DNA of 64,000 bases, taken from NCBI GenBank assembly GCA_002749535.1, contig MZZL01000387.1, positions 265,249 through 329,248 on the forward strand, read 5' to 3'. Origin of the DNA: Apophysomyces variabilis. Lineage: Eukaryota; Mucoromycota; Mucoromycetes; Mucorales; Mucoraceae. Of the stretch, positions 45,843 to 57,937 are shown piece after piece. Every line of letters begins with the position of its first letter. Position 1 is the stretch's first letter. The notes below the pieces were generated by a model. The model searched no databases and was not told the origin of the DNA. It saw nothing but the letters and a program-made list of their open reading frames with translations. The translations under genes and the position numbers were made by a program.

Positions 45843-48025
45843 AGCGTAACTTGTTGGCAACGAGAAAGCGAGAGAAGGAATGGAGAGGGGTTAAAAGGGA
45901 AGCAAAAGGAGTGATGCTAGTGCGTCGCTCGGCAACTTGACACTTGATACACGTAATTCAAAGAGTGAAAGTTATTGTTATTGATTGACCTGTCAACCAA
46001 CCATAAGAAATGGGGAGTGAAGATTTGTCTTCGTGTAATAAACGAGTTGGAAAGAACGAGCGAACCTAACAATAGGTGCGATGTTCCGCTACAGAAAGTT
46101 TGCGTACGACTCTGTTCACACTCCGACCCAAGCACCTGGATGGGGCTCGTTGGAGCAAATATATTATATTTCTTCCCCTTTTCTTACCCCTCTTCAACTA
46201 TGAATCTGGATGTAGAAGTAAAGAGAGATATTCACCTCGGTGAAAGCATAGATATACATGAAATGCTTATTAACTGCCTGACTCTCTCTTTTCATGACAA
46301 ACCTCGTGCTAACCATTGCCAAGGTCTTTTTCAGGGTTACAATAAATCCTTGGCACTCTTACCAATTCTTTTATCTCATTCCATATTTTTTTTATCTTAC
46401 TCTAGGTTACATTTGCCATAATGAGTTTTTGCTTGCTTTTCCTAGTATTGCTCTCTTTAGCAATTCATGCTTAAACAGCCATAAAGTCTTCGCTTAACTG
46501 ACTGAAGTAGTCGATATTAAGGCAGCATAGTTTGATTGTAGAGAGTTTACATCCTTTGATTGACTCTTACACAATACTTTACACCTATTAATTTGTGCTG
46601 AAAACCCATTTATAAAGAACCATTGGTTAATTGGATGTCATTTATCTAGGTGATGAGATTTCTGGGGTGGAACTTACGCCCCAGGGCAGAAGGTCAAAGG
46701 GGCCGAGCCCAGTAACCAGCAGGTATCTCTGTTTCTGCGATGGCCAACGGCTGAGTCCAGTAATCGGTACCTATCTATGTTTGTTTGGAAGGAAGGGACA
46801 ACAAAAATTGGCCGTTCTTTCAGCTATTAACCAGAGGTAGCTATGAAAACGATGCATTGCAGAATAGTCAGGGTGTCATATCTATTGCAAAGCATCGACA
46901 GTTGCGTAGAATCAATGAAAATCATGCTTTACTATGGTTTATTCCATTGTATGCTAATGTTTCCTCGGGGGAACTGGGGTTGCTGATGGATATTGCTAAC
47001 TTGTTTTGATATCTGCCATGGCAAGGCAACACAGCGCTGATGTTCCTCGGCTATGGTCTCATAAACCGTGTCTCAAAGTGGATCAAGGCGCATGCTCTTT
47101 CCGTAACCTAGCTTGTCAAACAGGTCTCTGCAACGGTACGCAACTGATGTGTGGAACATTAATATCTCATATTGGAGGCAGAGATACCCGTTGGCAAACT
47201 AACCTGTCAGATCGCCTGACGCTCTTCGGTTTATATTTTACCGTTTCTTTAATAAATCAACTAATCACCAAATTAATGGATGCCTCGAAAATTTATGCGG
47301 AACGTATTTGAAGCTTCAACGCTAATATGATGACACACAGTGGGTTTTTGGGCTAGTGTTCCGTTGGCGGAGAAACCTCTTACTTCGACCAAGCTAAAAG
47401 CAAAGTACAATAATGCAGTGATCTGGAGCATCGGTATGAAGCTTCAAGTGTGTTTATAGCTGTGGCTGACAATCCTTGTTTACCGTACCGACTTTGCACG
47501 AGTACTACTACCAAGTACTACTCCATGTGTGGCTACAATTGTGTTAAACTAGCGACGGAACAATAGGTGTATACCGAGTCCGAAACCAAAGTTTTGATTG
47601 GCAATACCCAATCTCTCAAAATGACTGATCTGTAGAAGGTTCATTGACTCTGAGCAGTATATTATGTAGCTACAAAACGATTACTGAGTTTTATAACAGA
47701 ATTCTGGGCTAGGATTGCCGTGATATTTGCCATTATTAACAAGCCTCTACGTAAGAGGTCTAAAATCTTAAAGGGGGGGATAGAACCAGGTCCGTAATAC
47801 ATTCTGCAGCGCCTTTCTTTGCTTAAGTATTCAGCATTTGGTATGTATATTTTACAGGTAATCTGTACTATTTTTCCAGTCAACGTAATGTGTAATTGAT
47901 TGCTTTTTTTTTTCTCTCGATCCAGCAGAAAAAAACCCCTCTCAGAGTACATTCTAATTATCGACAGTGATCTTCTATATAATGATATGAATATTGCGTC
48001 AGTTATTTTAGGATAACACGGCAAG
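45843..48025. other. Gene-free spacer, about 2.2 kb
   Basis: No supported gene on either strand. Two imperfect tandem copies of a roughly 47-bp unit sit at about 46700-46795 (GCCGAGCCCAGTAACC and GGCTGAGTCCAGTAATC). The 5' end contains the RhoGAP promoter. Confidence 0.4.
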
Positions 48026-49109
48026 TTATAAATCCAAGTCATCGTCCGGATCCTCATCGTCAAAGTCGTCAGCAGCATCTGGCTCATAGTAGATATTTCC
48101 GCTGTTAGAAATTTCCTTTTCGACTTCTACTGTTCGCTGTGCTTTCATATAAGGAAGCACAATGCTCTCTTTTGCTTTGCGCTGCTCGTCAGTTAAGGAT
48201 AGATTAAAGGACAAGTTTGATATAACATCTGGCTGCTCTTCACTAGTTTCCTTGCCATCGTCAACTTTTCTCGTTTCCATTCCAGTCAATCGTTCAGGCG
48301 GCACCACTATCAACGAGCCACTTTCCAGATAAAAACCATTCGATTCATACTGAACTTTCCCACTCTTGCGCCGCCATTCAATCTTGGCAATACCACCTCG
48401 ATCAACTTGATTACTTGTCGTAGTCAGATAGGAAAACGCTTCTTGAGGGATGAACCCGGTGAGCAACGCTTGTGTCTCGTAGTACGTCCGTTCTTTAAGC
48501 GCTTCAACCGTAATGATAACTGAGGCTAACCGATCGAGTGCATCTGAGATGGCTGGTAAACCTGGTGGAGTTGTTGGTTGAATATCTGAATGATGTATCA
48601 CCACTAAACGAATAGCGTCTGCAATTGTGGTTAGTAGCCGTAAAAGACCTCGAATGGCTACCTGTTGTCAATGATTCCAGAGCTTTCAGTATTTGGTACG
48701 TTTTTGGTTGAGATAGCATTATAAAAGAGGAGATAGAATCAATTAAGATCGTGCATCGAGTCAAATCCTGTGTTTTCTGTAAGATAGGCTCCAGAATGGA
48801 TTGTTCCATATTGTTAATATCCCGTACAGAAAAGACATTTTTCTGTGATACTGGTTCGTCCCAACCCAGCGGATCAGAATAAGCGTCGATTATGTAAGTG
48901 TTGGCGCTCTTCGGATGCTTAAGCCTGTCGTGCCATTGAGCTGGAGACATTTCGGTAAGAACGACGATGAGTGAATGGTCTTCGTCCAACGCGCGTGTGC
49001 CAAATTCAGCAAGCAGAGTGAGTGCTGAGAGCTTCACAGTATCATTAAGTAAAATGAATGGGGCTGATTTCCTGTTGTTGAGTAGCTGATCCAAGCATAA
49101 AGAAGCCAT
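48026..49109 (-). CDS. ELP5: Elongator complex subunit Elp5
   Basis: Two exons separated by a 44-bp intron at about 48619-48662 give roughly 345 residues. MASLCLDQLLNN starts a RecA-like ATPase fold without Walker A (LIVVLTEMSPAQWHDRL, CTILIDSISSFIMLSQPKTY), continuing as DAIRLVVIHHSDIQP. The C-terminus has LSLTDEQRKAKESIVLPYMK followed by IYYEPDAADDFDDEDPDDD, the acidic tail that is a hallmark of Elp5/Iki1. It forms the Elp456 subcomplex that helps Elongator modify wobble uridines in tRNA. The acidic end is complete and the stop is at 48026. It shares an intergenic region of about 130 bp with the divergent transporter gene. Confidence 0.9.
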
Positions 49110-49242
49110 CGCGTTTAAGTTTGTTTTACAGTGAAACGGAGAAGGCGGAGAAATCCAAGTCACCTATGGCGTATGACAGGAGTCAAGAAATTCATTTGGA
49201 TGTCCGCCTTTGTAAGAGCACCTCTTTTCCCCAGTTACACCG
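49110..49242. promoter_or_regulatory. Compact divergent promoter (ELP5 / SLC35 transporter)
   Basis: Only 133 bp separate the two start codons, so both genes must share core promoter DNA. No TATA box is evident on either side. Confidence 0.6.
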
Positions 49243-50865
49243 ATGAACGAGTTCTCTGAAATAACAGGACAGAACGCCCTTCCTTCTAATGACGAGAAAA
49301 AAAGGCGAAGTGGTGAATATACAGACAACAATGAATTTACTTCGGTTTCCACGCCGGCGCCTCCCTCTACTAATCCATTGAAATCCACCGGATTGAAAAA
49401 GATACCAACATCATCACCATCGGTGGATGCATCGTCAAGTAAACCTAAACGTTACCTACACAGCAGAACACAATCAATACATACTCATCATGTAACCGTG
49501 AAAAAGCCTCATGGAAGACGTGGCTCATTACCACCTTTGCACGTCGGCGTGACGAACAAGCTTGGCACTGCAGAGTTTTCCTCGCCAGCCAGATCACCCT
49601 ATTTCTCAGCAGCCTCCATTCCTCCTCTACCCGAGAAAGGTGCGATATCGATTCAGATCGCAAATCCCAAGTCTGATTTCATTAATTTCCATATTATGAA
49701 ACACGAAAATATCATCAAAAACGCGATATATATCCTGTTGTGGTACTTTTTCTCCACAACACTTTCTTTGTACAACAAAAATTTGATGGGAAGGGATCGG
49801 TTTAATTTCCACTTTCCGCTGCTTGTTAGCGCCATTCACGCCGGTCTATATTCAGTGATCACCTTTGCGATGATATCATTTGGTGGTGACCGCTGGAACT
49901 CGCAGAAGTCAGGTCAAGCTATCACAACTTCCAACTATCTTGCTAAAGTGGTAAGTCTAATTATATAGTTTATACAAGTTAAACATTTGACGTGGTATCC
50001 AGGTACCATGCGGTATTGCTGCAGCTTTGGAGATCTGCTGCTCCAATGCCTCACTAGTTTTGGTCACCCTTTCTTTTTATACCATGGTGAAATCGAGTAC
50101 ACCAATATGGGTTCTGTTGTTCTCGTTCATATTTGGTTTTGAGAAACCACGAGTTATTCTTATTACTATCATACTTTTGATGGTTGCCGGGGTTGTCTTA
50201 ACCGTCGAAGGTGAAACAAAGTTTGACACTCTGGGATTCTTGCTTGTTCTGGTGGCAGCAATAGTGTCTGGTCTCCGATGGAATTTAACTCAGCTTTTAT
50301 TACAACAAGATCAATTTGGTATCAACAACCCCATTGCTACCTTATATTATCTGAGTCCTGTTATGTTTATCACCATGTTGACATTAAGCTTTATTTTTGA
50401 GAGTCCTATCCGCCAATTTAGGCATTCTGAACACTTTGACAGCGTTTTCCATATCCTCGAGTCTTTTGGTCTTATGGCCATCGGTGGCGTTCTTGGTAAG
50501 ACAGCGAGCGACCGATACTTCAGGAACTTATCATGTACTAGCATTTGCAATGACGCTTGCCGAACTGTATCTGATTAAGAATACAAATACTGTCACATTG
50601 AGTGTTGCTGGAGTGAGCAAGGAAATTGTCATCATTACCCTATCTGTCCTGATTTATGGTGATGTTCTCACTTCAAAGAATTTGTTAGGGTACAAATTTC
50701 GAAGGGCATTTTGCATAGGCTGTACTTACTTTGTTGATTAGTTTGTTCGTCTCGATCATTGGCATTATATCCTACAATTATTACAAACTTGGCAAGGAGC
50801 GACATGCGGAGAAAAACCAGTATCAGATGCTTCCCATGCATTTAAACAGCAAACTTGAGGATTGA
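49243..50865 (+). CDS. Drug/metabolite superfamily transporter, SLC35C2-like (TPT family)
   Basis: Four exons give about 490 residues. A Ser/Pro-rich cytosolic N-terminus of about 140 residues precedes ten predicted membrane helices. Recognisable TPT-family parts: IYILLWYFFSTTLSLYNKNL, FHFPLLVSAIHAGLYSVITF, LEICCSNASLVLVTLSFYTM followed by VKSSTPIWVLLFSFIFGFEK, and the last helices SKEIVIITLSVLIYGDVLT. The KSSTP segment and the FEKPR loop favour SLC35C2-type Golgi transporters over GDP-mannose carriers. The tail is short and hydrophilic with no KKXX motif. Substrate is unknown; yeast relatives are also poorly defined. ATG 49243 lies right at the compact divergent promoter. Confidence 0.82.
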
Positions 50866-51575
50866 TTCTGTAATTATACCCGAAAGTCTGCGGTTTTGTA
50901 ATTAAAATAAACGATAAATGATCAATGAATTCTCCTACTGTGCTACATGCGAATTGAGCTGCCAATTCGCTTCATAGATTGTAACATCTTGCTGCTTTTG
51001 AAATAGATACCTTGTCCAACAACAAGAATTATGTTTTGACACAGTTATTTGAAGCTTCAACAAGAGGCATTAAAGACTTCAGCATCTTCTCGTCACACAA
51101 AAAGAAAGATTGCAGATCGCGAATTCAGTTGGCGTATTTGGAAAACTGAGCTTGACGCTCGCAAACCAAGCGTAAGGCAACTAATTGTGCGAATAGGAAT
51201 GATAAATCATACATTGCTCTTGCATTAGTACCTATTTGATTGACTTCTAGCGCAAAGTCCCTTTTAGTTGTACGCAAACAACTATTCTGTTGGCGCAAAT
51301 AATTCTTGAAAAACCAGTAAAGCAGAGAAAGAAAACGTCCATCTTTCGCATGTTACAGACGCGACCCTTTCGGATTTCGAGCGGCGCAAATAACGATTGA
51401 AAACCCCGATAATCATTGAATTCGCTGTCACAGGGGACGGCTTATCTTTTTTCTTTTCTTTTTTTTTTCGGAAGCAGCAAGGTGTCAGGTCGAGCAGACT
51501 TTTCCAGTGTAAGATCCTCTTGTGTTCTATTCTACAACGACAACAAAACTAACTATTGGCTCAGTTATAATCACC
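50866..51575. other. Intergenic region upstream of NOG1
   Basis: No gene seen. The T-rich tract at about 51447-51471 is probably part of the NOG1 promoter or leader. Confidence 0.4.
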
Positions 51576-53903
51576 ATGTCATTGTACAACTTCAAAAAGA
51601 TCGAGCCTGTACCGTCGTCTACCGACTTCATCGATATTATTCTGTCCAAAACGCAGAGGAAAACCCCTACGGTGATCCACAAAAACTATGCTATTGGCCG
51701 TATTCGACAGTTCTACATGCGCAAAGTCAAATTCACCCAAGAAAACTTTGAAGAGAAATTTAAGTGTATTCTCGATGAGTTTCCGAAACTTGAAGTATGA
51801 CCAGAGTTTGGAACGAGTATGTAGTTGACCCTTCATGATAGGATATCCACCCATTCTACGCTGATCTGATGAACGTACTTTATGACAAGGATCATTATAA
51901 GCTTGCCCTCGGTCAAATTAACACTGCTCGTCACTTAATTGATCAAATCGCAAAAGACTATGTTCGTCTATTGAAGTTTGGTGACTCACTGTACAGATGC
52001 AAACAGCTTAAGAAAGCTGCTCTTGGAAGGTAGTTAGGAAAAAAAAAGGCAAAATTCAAGTAGCTGATATTTTGCTGTAGAATGGCTACAGTTATGAAAC
52101 GCCAAAAAGATAGTTTGGCGTATCTGGAACAAGTCCGCCAGCATTTGTCACGTTTACCTTCTATCGATCCCAATACACGCACACTTTTGATTTGCGGTTA
52201 TCCCAACGTAGGAAAATCCAGCTTTATTAACAAGATTACCCGCGCAGACGTGGACGTCCAACCATATGCATTTACCACCAAGTCTCTCTTTGTTGGACAC
52301 ATGGACTACAAATATATGAGGTGGCAAGTGATCGACACCCCTGGTATTCTAGATCATCCATTAGAAGAGCGTAATACGATTGAAATGCAGTCAATTACGG
52401 CAATGGCCCATTTGAGATCCTGCATTATGTACTTTATGGATTTGTCTGAACAATGTGGCTACAGTGTGGAGGATCAGGTACGGAAAGAAACAATTCGTCC
52501 GGTCTTTTACTGACTCATCTGCTAGATTAAACTGTTTCACAGCATTAAGCCGTTGTTTGCAAACAAGCCAATTGTCTTGGTTATCAATAAGATCGATCAA
52601 GTTAAACCTGAGGACCTGCCAGCCGAGCAAAGAGCATGGATTGAGGAAATTGCCAATCAGGACAATGCCACGGTTGTGTCGATGTCGTGTTACTTGGATG
52701 AAGGCGTTATGCAAGTGCGAAACACCGCTTGTGATAAGTTGCTTGCAGCTCGTGTTGAAATGAAGATGAAGGGCGCCAAGATTAATGATATTATTAACAA
52801 GATTCATCTTGCCCAACCTGTCGCAAGAGATGGCATTGTATGTAAAATCTGATACCGTACGAAGCACAAAATACTCATTTCGATCCGCTAGGCACGCTTA
52901 CCTAATATTCCAGACGGTGCAAAGGACAGAGTCAAGTTCGACATCAACGATCCTAACCGTCCCAAACTCGAAAAGGACCTTGAGATTGAAGGTGGTGGTG
53001 CTGGTGTTTATAACGTGGATTTGAAGAGTAAGGTCCGGAAAAAGCGAATGTCATAAACTAAGTTCTGTTCATTAGAGAGATACCTCCTTGCTGACGATGA
53101 CTGGAAGTATGACACTATTCCTGAGTTCTACGAAGGACATAATGTCAACGATTTCATTGATCCTGATATTGAGGAAAAATTGGATGCCTTGGAGCGGGAA
53201 GAAGAACGCCTGGAGAGTGAAGGTTTCTATGATATCAAGGAGGATATGGTAAGAAAAAATCCGATAAAGAGATCTAAACTAACGGTTTTCTTAGGTTGAG
53301 TCCGACGATGAAGAGATCCAGAATGCAGCCGACGCTATCCGTGAACGTAAGAAGATAATTGTTCAAGCACATCGTGCTGCCACTGGTAGAAACCGACCTG
53401 TCCTTCCTAAGAAGGTTGCTGCTAAGGTAAATTAAAATCATGATTATTCCAAGGATTATTTGCTTACTCCCTAAAAACAGAGCTCCACCGTGGAGCGTAT
53501 GAATCAGCAGCTCAGTGAGATGGGAATTGATGCAGATGCCGCAGTGGATCGTGCTCGTTCAGCAGCGGCGGGTCGCAAGCGCACACGATCCGAAGCTATA
53601 CCAGACGAAGCAGTCAAGGATGCCGATGCATCTGAACGTGATGAAGCTATGGCTTTAGAAATGAGTAACCTTGGGTTCCGTAACGTCAAGGTATTTATAT
53701 AATGGGCAGCATCATCATGTTCTGTTTACTTATTCCATTCATTCTTCTAGCAAAAACTGGAAGCAGACAAGCAGAAGAAGCTCGTTCAGAAGCAGTCGAA
53801 CAAGTTTGGTAAGCGTGGCGAAGCCGACCGTGGTATTCAAACCAAGATGCCGAAGCATCTGTTCAGTGGAAAGACCTCGATGGGATCTAGAGACCGACGG
53901 TAG
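51576..53903 (+). CDS. NOG1: Nucleolar GTP-binding protein NOG1
   Basis: Eight or more exons, about 640 residues. The N-terminus [20 protein letters not shown] and [20 protein letters not shown] is the invariant NOG1 four-helix start. The GTPase follows with G1 [11 protein letters not shown]2 within [14 protein letters not shown]3 [14 protein letters not shown] and G4 NKIDQVKP. Downstream, [29 protein letters not shown] and the basic tail [18 protein letters not shown] complete the family profile. It acts in nucleolar and nuclear 60S assembly. All nucleotide-binding motifs are intact. The ATG is preceded by TCACC and is the first in frame. Confidence 0.95.
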
Positions 53904-55149
53904 ACGGTTCAATAGTATTAATACAATGTTACAATATCTATGTTTTTTCTTTCATTTCCTTTGCATTAAAAAATGATACAATTTCTGCACGAAGAAGCCT
54001 TTCCATACCCGCCTATCAGTTTAGTAGACAAGCACAAGCATGTTTAAAATCAGGTTATACGACGAGCCTATCTAGAACGGATATGGTTTCGGTCCTCTAG
54101 CCACGCTTTATCTCCAATCTATCGTAGTAAATTCGTTAATCCTGAATCGCGTGCCTAAGTCCTTACACTCTGGTCTAGCAACTGTTTGATATTTTCCAAC
54201 GGATAGGTTATTTGCGAAACGTAAATTAACGGTGAAGACTACTTTATGATGATGCAAATAACCTTCAGTACGGCATTAGTAACATATACACCCTGGTTCG
54301 GTCTAATTGAAAGAAGAATTTAAAAAAAACCCACTTGTGGGCAAAAGGGGAAAAAAAAAAGCAATTACTTTTAAAATCTACACAGAACGGAAAAAGCATA
54401 AAATAACATTCAATAAACAGGGAAAGAACTTTTACAATACTTTCAAAGATTTGCTTATTCTTTTACGCTGACTTAATTTGTACTTTGCATTAGGCCCAAG
54501 AATTAAATATGCAGTACCTGACGATGTATGTTGTTTGAAGGTTGTCTTTCTTTTGTTTCAATTTGCAAAGCATTTTTCTTTCTTTTTCTATGCTAGTTGT
54601 TCACATAGAAGCATGATGTTTCTTTGTTCTATTCATCCATTCACTAGACTAGCTGCTTGGTTTATAAAATCTCTTTCTACTGTTGTTTCATGTCGCTATA
54701 AACCATCCATTGCATCTCCTTTAAATGACCGCATTTAATTGGGTTCGGTGATCCGAACTACTAAATCGAAGGGACTACTTCCATTTCAGCTTTGCATGTT
54801 TCAGTCCCTGGTATACATCCCATGATTTGTAGCTTACTTAAATTGCCGAGAAGGACGCCTTTGCTTTGATCTCTACTATTTCCACCTACTCTTTCTTTAA
54901 TTTCATTAGACCAGGAAAGTATTTCCTAGGTCCTTACACGCTATGCACGCTATCTATTGGTGCGCAATTATCTATCCAGCGGATATTCTGTTTGTTGAAA
55001 TATAAAAGTAGCCAACATCTCTTCATTATTGCCACGCCTTATGAATCTTTTATTAAGCCATCGCTTACCCAGACAAGATACAGTGTTTTCAAAAAGTAAA
55101 GTCGCAGGCTCTGAAAATCCATGTCACTGCTTTAAAAATGTCTGTCGCA
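53904..55149. other. Gene-free spacer left of the transposon cluster
   Basis: Contains NOG1 3' UTR, a solitary LINE 3' tail (listed separately) and short meaningless frames. No gene supported. Confidence 0.4.
54281..54360 (-). repeat. Solo LINE 3' tail
   Basis: In plus orientation it shares, in order, AACATRTMCA-like start, CTGGTTCGGTCT, an A run, ACCCACTTGTGGGCAAA and a second A run with the 3' end of the LINE at 5838-5907. On the minus strand CCCACAAGTGGG is a perfect hairpin followed by eight T. It is probably the severely truncated remnant of a second insertion. Confidence 0.6.
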
Positions 55150-55151
55150 TA

Positions 55152-55287
55152 CCGGATTTTTCCTTTGATTTAGCGTGCAAGAGAAAACTTTTGGCGTGCA
55201 AATAAAAAGGGGTGTGCACGCGAACCATTGATGGTGCACGCAAACCATTTTTGTGCCACGCGCAGATATATTTTTCATGCGCGCACA
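55152..55287 (+). repeat. Left terminal inverted repeat of the 5.6-kb element
   Basis: Starts CCGGATTTTTCC after TA. It contains two GCGTGCA words (about 55173 and 55194) and two TGCACGC words in the opposite orientation (about 55216 and 55232), a layout like transposase-binding subterminal repeats. Confidence 0.8.
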
Positions 55288-55369
55288 TTGATTTATTCAG
55301 GATGGACCATCTTATCGGTAATAACTCTGTCTGCAAATAAATGCTTTTCAAACCCACGCTACTTTTTTA

Positions 55370-56839
55370 TTATAAATCTTTTTCTTTTGCTAAGCATCGT
55401 TCAAAGAAAGATAGCGAATGCCTTATCCAACCCATACAATCTGTGGGAGTCACCAATTTGGTCGACTCTACAAGACGAGGTGTGAGGGAATCGTTTTCCG
55501 AAAGTTGGCTCCTTCGGACACCAGCCTTGACCTTAGACCAAAACTCCTCGATCGGGTTTAAAAATGGTGACCATGGAGGAAGGAACATTGGCTTATAGCC
55601 GCGATTTTGGATGGCTTCTTTAATCTGAGGTGACTTGTGTATAGGAGCGTTATCCATCACCAGGTAACGGCCTTTCATGTTCTTGATGTCCAGGACGTCC
55701 ATCACTGCTTCGATAAATGCAAGGTAATCATCTGTCCTTGTGCCGACTTTGGTTACGACGGTCTTTCCATTCTTTTTAGCTGTGCACACCTTAGGTTTGC
55801 GTAGCATGAGTGACACTACACCTCGTTCGCAGATCGCGCCCATAATGGTAATATTGAGTCCCTTTTGTGTTGGCACAACTGCTTTGGCTGGTTGACCTCG
55901 GGGAGCCCAGCCAAACCCACGCTTAATGTGCAGGTTGAATCCAGCCTCGTCAATGAAAACGCAAGTAGTAAGATAATTGAAGTCTTGTAGCTGGAGCCAG
56001 GATAAAATGGTATCGTGACGTTGATCAATAATACGGTCTGAATTTCGGACTGCAGGCAACTTGTTCAGCTTCTTCAAACTAAGACGACAATGCTTGACAA
56101 GATGCTTTTGTAAGCCAGAGAGCGTAATCGTCAAGCCAGGAAAGTTGGCAAGAAGCTCCTCCCTAGCTTGAGCAAGGGTGAACTCAACGTGATCCTCGAA
56201 ATATTTGATCAGGAATTGTGAGTGCTCTTCAAACAGTTTTCGATTACCGCATTTCCGCCCAACAGTAGGAACTGGTAGTTTTTGTTGAGTATCCTGTCGG
56301 TACTTATAAACATACTGTTGTGCGGTTCTTTCCTTGATGCCTACTTTTCGTGCAGCAGCAGCAGCTGTCATTCCTGAATAATCAAAGAGAATGACTGGTC
56401 AGTGCCAATTGCTTTTAAACAAAATCAGGCATTTACCTTGCTCAATCACCAAGGCAATTAATGACTGGACCTGTTCAAGTGTATATTTTCGATATGCTCC
56501 TCGCTTGTTTGTGAGTGGAACATCGATAACCGGTATTTTCGTCGTTGGTGTAGCTTCTTGGCCTTCTTGTGGGTGGAACTGGATTTGTTCGTATTCTATA
56601 AGAGTGAGAAGCAGACCTGTGTCTCGTTGCTGTTTCTCCCAGTCAGCCTTAGCGATATTGTATTGCTTGAATTCAGCCTGATCAACGTCCATCAAAGCAG
56701 GACCATCTCCACCAGCCAGATGGCTAATAGGGTTGGTTTCAAAAATATCAATCATACTCGACAAAGAAGCGCATTCGCTTTCTGTGTCAGTAGTATCATA
56801 GCTGTCGCTAGTGTTGCCACGGTGAGACCAAGGATCCAT
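55370..56839 (-). CDS. Intact IS630/Tc1-like DD34E transposase
   Basis: Two exons (56839-56437 and 56373-55370; GAGCAAG joins GAATGACAG) give 468 residues. The N-terminal 120 residues are acidic and unordered. The HTH begins at RKYTLEQVQSLIALVIEQG and continues across the intron as MTAAAAARKVGIKERTAQQY. The DDE core has CVFIDEAGFN (first Asp), YLVMDNAPIH (second Asp) and LNPIEEFWS (Glu), with 34 residues between the last two. There is no internal stop, so the protein could be active. The stop is 82 bp from the inner edge of the left inverted repeat. It shares a 137-bp divergent spacer with the HTH gene. Confidence 0.92.
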
Positions 56840-56976
56840 TATAGTATGCTACAGCAATAGAGTTGATCTTTTGTTAAGGTATATATAATTTTACGACTAC
56901 AAAAAGTTCCCGTGTAGTGCAGAATGCGAGTATAATTTAATGGGGCCTACTAACATTTTACTACACCATTTATTCT
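56840..56976. promoter_or_regulatory. Divergent promoter of the transposon genes
   Basis: 137 bp between the start codons of transposase and HTH protein. TATATATAATTTTACGAC near 56879 may serve as TATA element in one or both directions. Confidence 0.5.
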
Positions 56977-57489
56977 ATGTCATTCCAGAACAGTAACAAT
57001 CAGTACAACAATATCTTCGGTTCAGTCAATTGCATGGAGATTGATGCGACACAAACTGACCATCCAATGCCGCAAATGAATGTTGGAGGCACCACAACGG
57101 AAACGCCACCGTCGCAAACACAAGATGTAGTAGGAATATCAACACCACTTGGTATAATTCCACGCCATGAGATCGCTCCATCTACAGGTTTACAAGTTAG
57201 GACAAGGGCTATACGTCCACGTTCGTCTGGTTCCAGTGTAGACTTCCAGCGAGTGGCCAAATGTGGAAGGAAACCCATAAGCAACAAGTTGAAATACAAG
57301 ATATTCTACGAGTACTTTTTGTCCTCTGACAAAGAGCGTTCAGTGGACCAAGTCGCACGGCTACTGGGTATGAGGCATTCAACTGTCGGCAAATATGTGA
57401 AATTGTTTCGCGAAAATCCCCCCCTGGATATAGTTCAAGAAGAAAATCCTGAACTGTATTCACAGTTTTCAAATGAACGAACACAATAA
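56977..57489 (+). CDS. HTH protein of the 5.6-kb element
   Basis: A 170-residue single-exon frame. The first 95 residues are Asn/Thr/Pro-rich and contain no clear fold. Residues 95-150 (RKPISNKLKYKIFYEYFLSS, RSVDQVARLLGMRHSTVGKY, VKLFRENPP) form a helix-turn-helix of the kind that opens IS630/Tc1 transposases, but no DDE core follows. It may be an accessory DNA-binding protein, a repressor of transposition or the truncated start of another transposase. The intact frame and shared promoter with the transposase favour a working accessory gene; this is inference. Confidence 0.6.
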   Translation: MSFQNSNNQYNNIFGSVNCMEIDATQTDHPMPQMNVGGTTTETPPSQTQDVVGISTPLGIIPRHEIAPSTGLQVRTRAIRPRSSGSSVDFQRVAKCGRKPISNKLKYKIFYEYFLSSDKERSVDQVARLLGMRHSTVGKYVKLFRENPPLDIVQEENPELYSQFSNERTQ

Positions 57490-57628
57490 ACAAGTTCTAC
57501 TGCATTTATTTTCATTGAGTCATACATAGTGTTTCCTGTGTCTACAACAGGTCAGGCACAAATACATGCATCACCTTGTTTTTCTTCGTCCGTGCCGCCA
57601 GCATTTTCGTAAAATCGCACAAACCAAT

Positions 57629-57754
57629 TTGTCGTACAAGATTGTGCATGGGGCTGTTTCACACGTCGCTGCTATCCATAAACCGTCCATTAACCATCTA
57701 TAAACCCATTTGTCGTACAAGACCGTGCATGGGGCTGTTTCACATGTCGCTGTC
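57629..57754 (+). repeat. Two copies of an 81-bp unit
   Basis: TTTGTCGTACAAG plus GTGCATGGGGCTGTTTCACA appears at about 57629 and again at about 57710, spaced by 81 bp with a few substitutions. A degenerate third copy may begin at 57834 (TTTGTCGCATAGCCCCAT). Confidence 0.8.
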
Positions 57755-57831
57755 ATCTATAAACCATCCATAAACCATCCATAAACCATCCATAAACTAT
57801 CCATAAACTATCCATAAACCATCCACAAATT
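57755..57831 (+). repeat. 11-bp minisatellite (ATCCATAAACC), seven copies
   Basis: Seven head-to-tail units with single-base variants (ATCTATAAACC, ATCCATAAACT, ATCCACAAATT). Confidence 0.9.
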
Positions 57832-57937
57832 ATTTTGTCGCATAGCCCCATTGTTTTTGTTTCACACACAAGCTTTTTAGAACACGTTACAGTTCACTGC
57901 AGATCGCACTAGGCGCATTTTTTCTGAAATTATTGGC

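Noticed and set aside
47006..47311. 101-codon plus-strand frame in the spacer before ELP5
   Set aside because: No domain, no splice partners and no codon pattern distinguishing it from chance.
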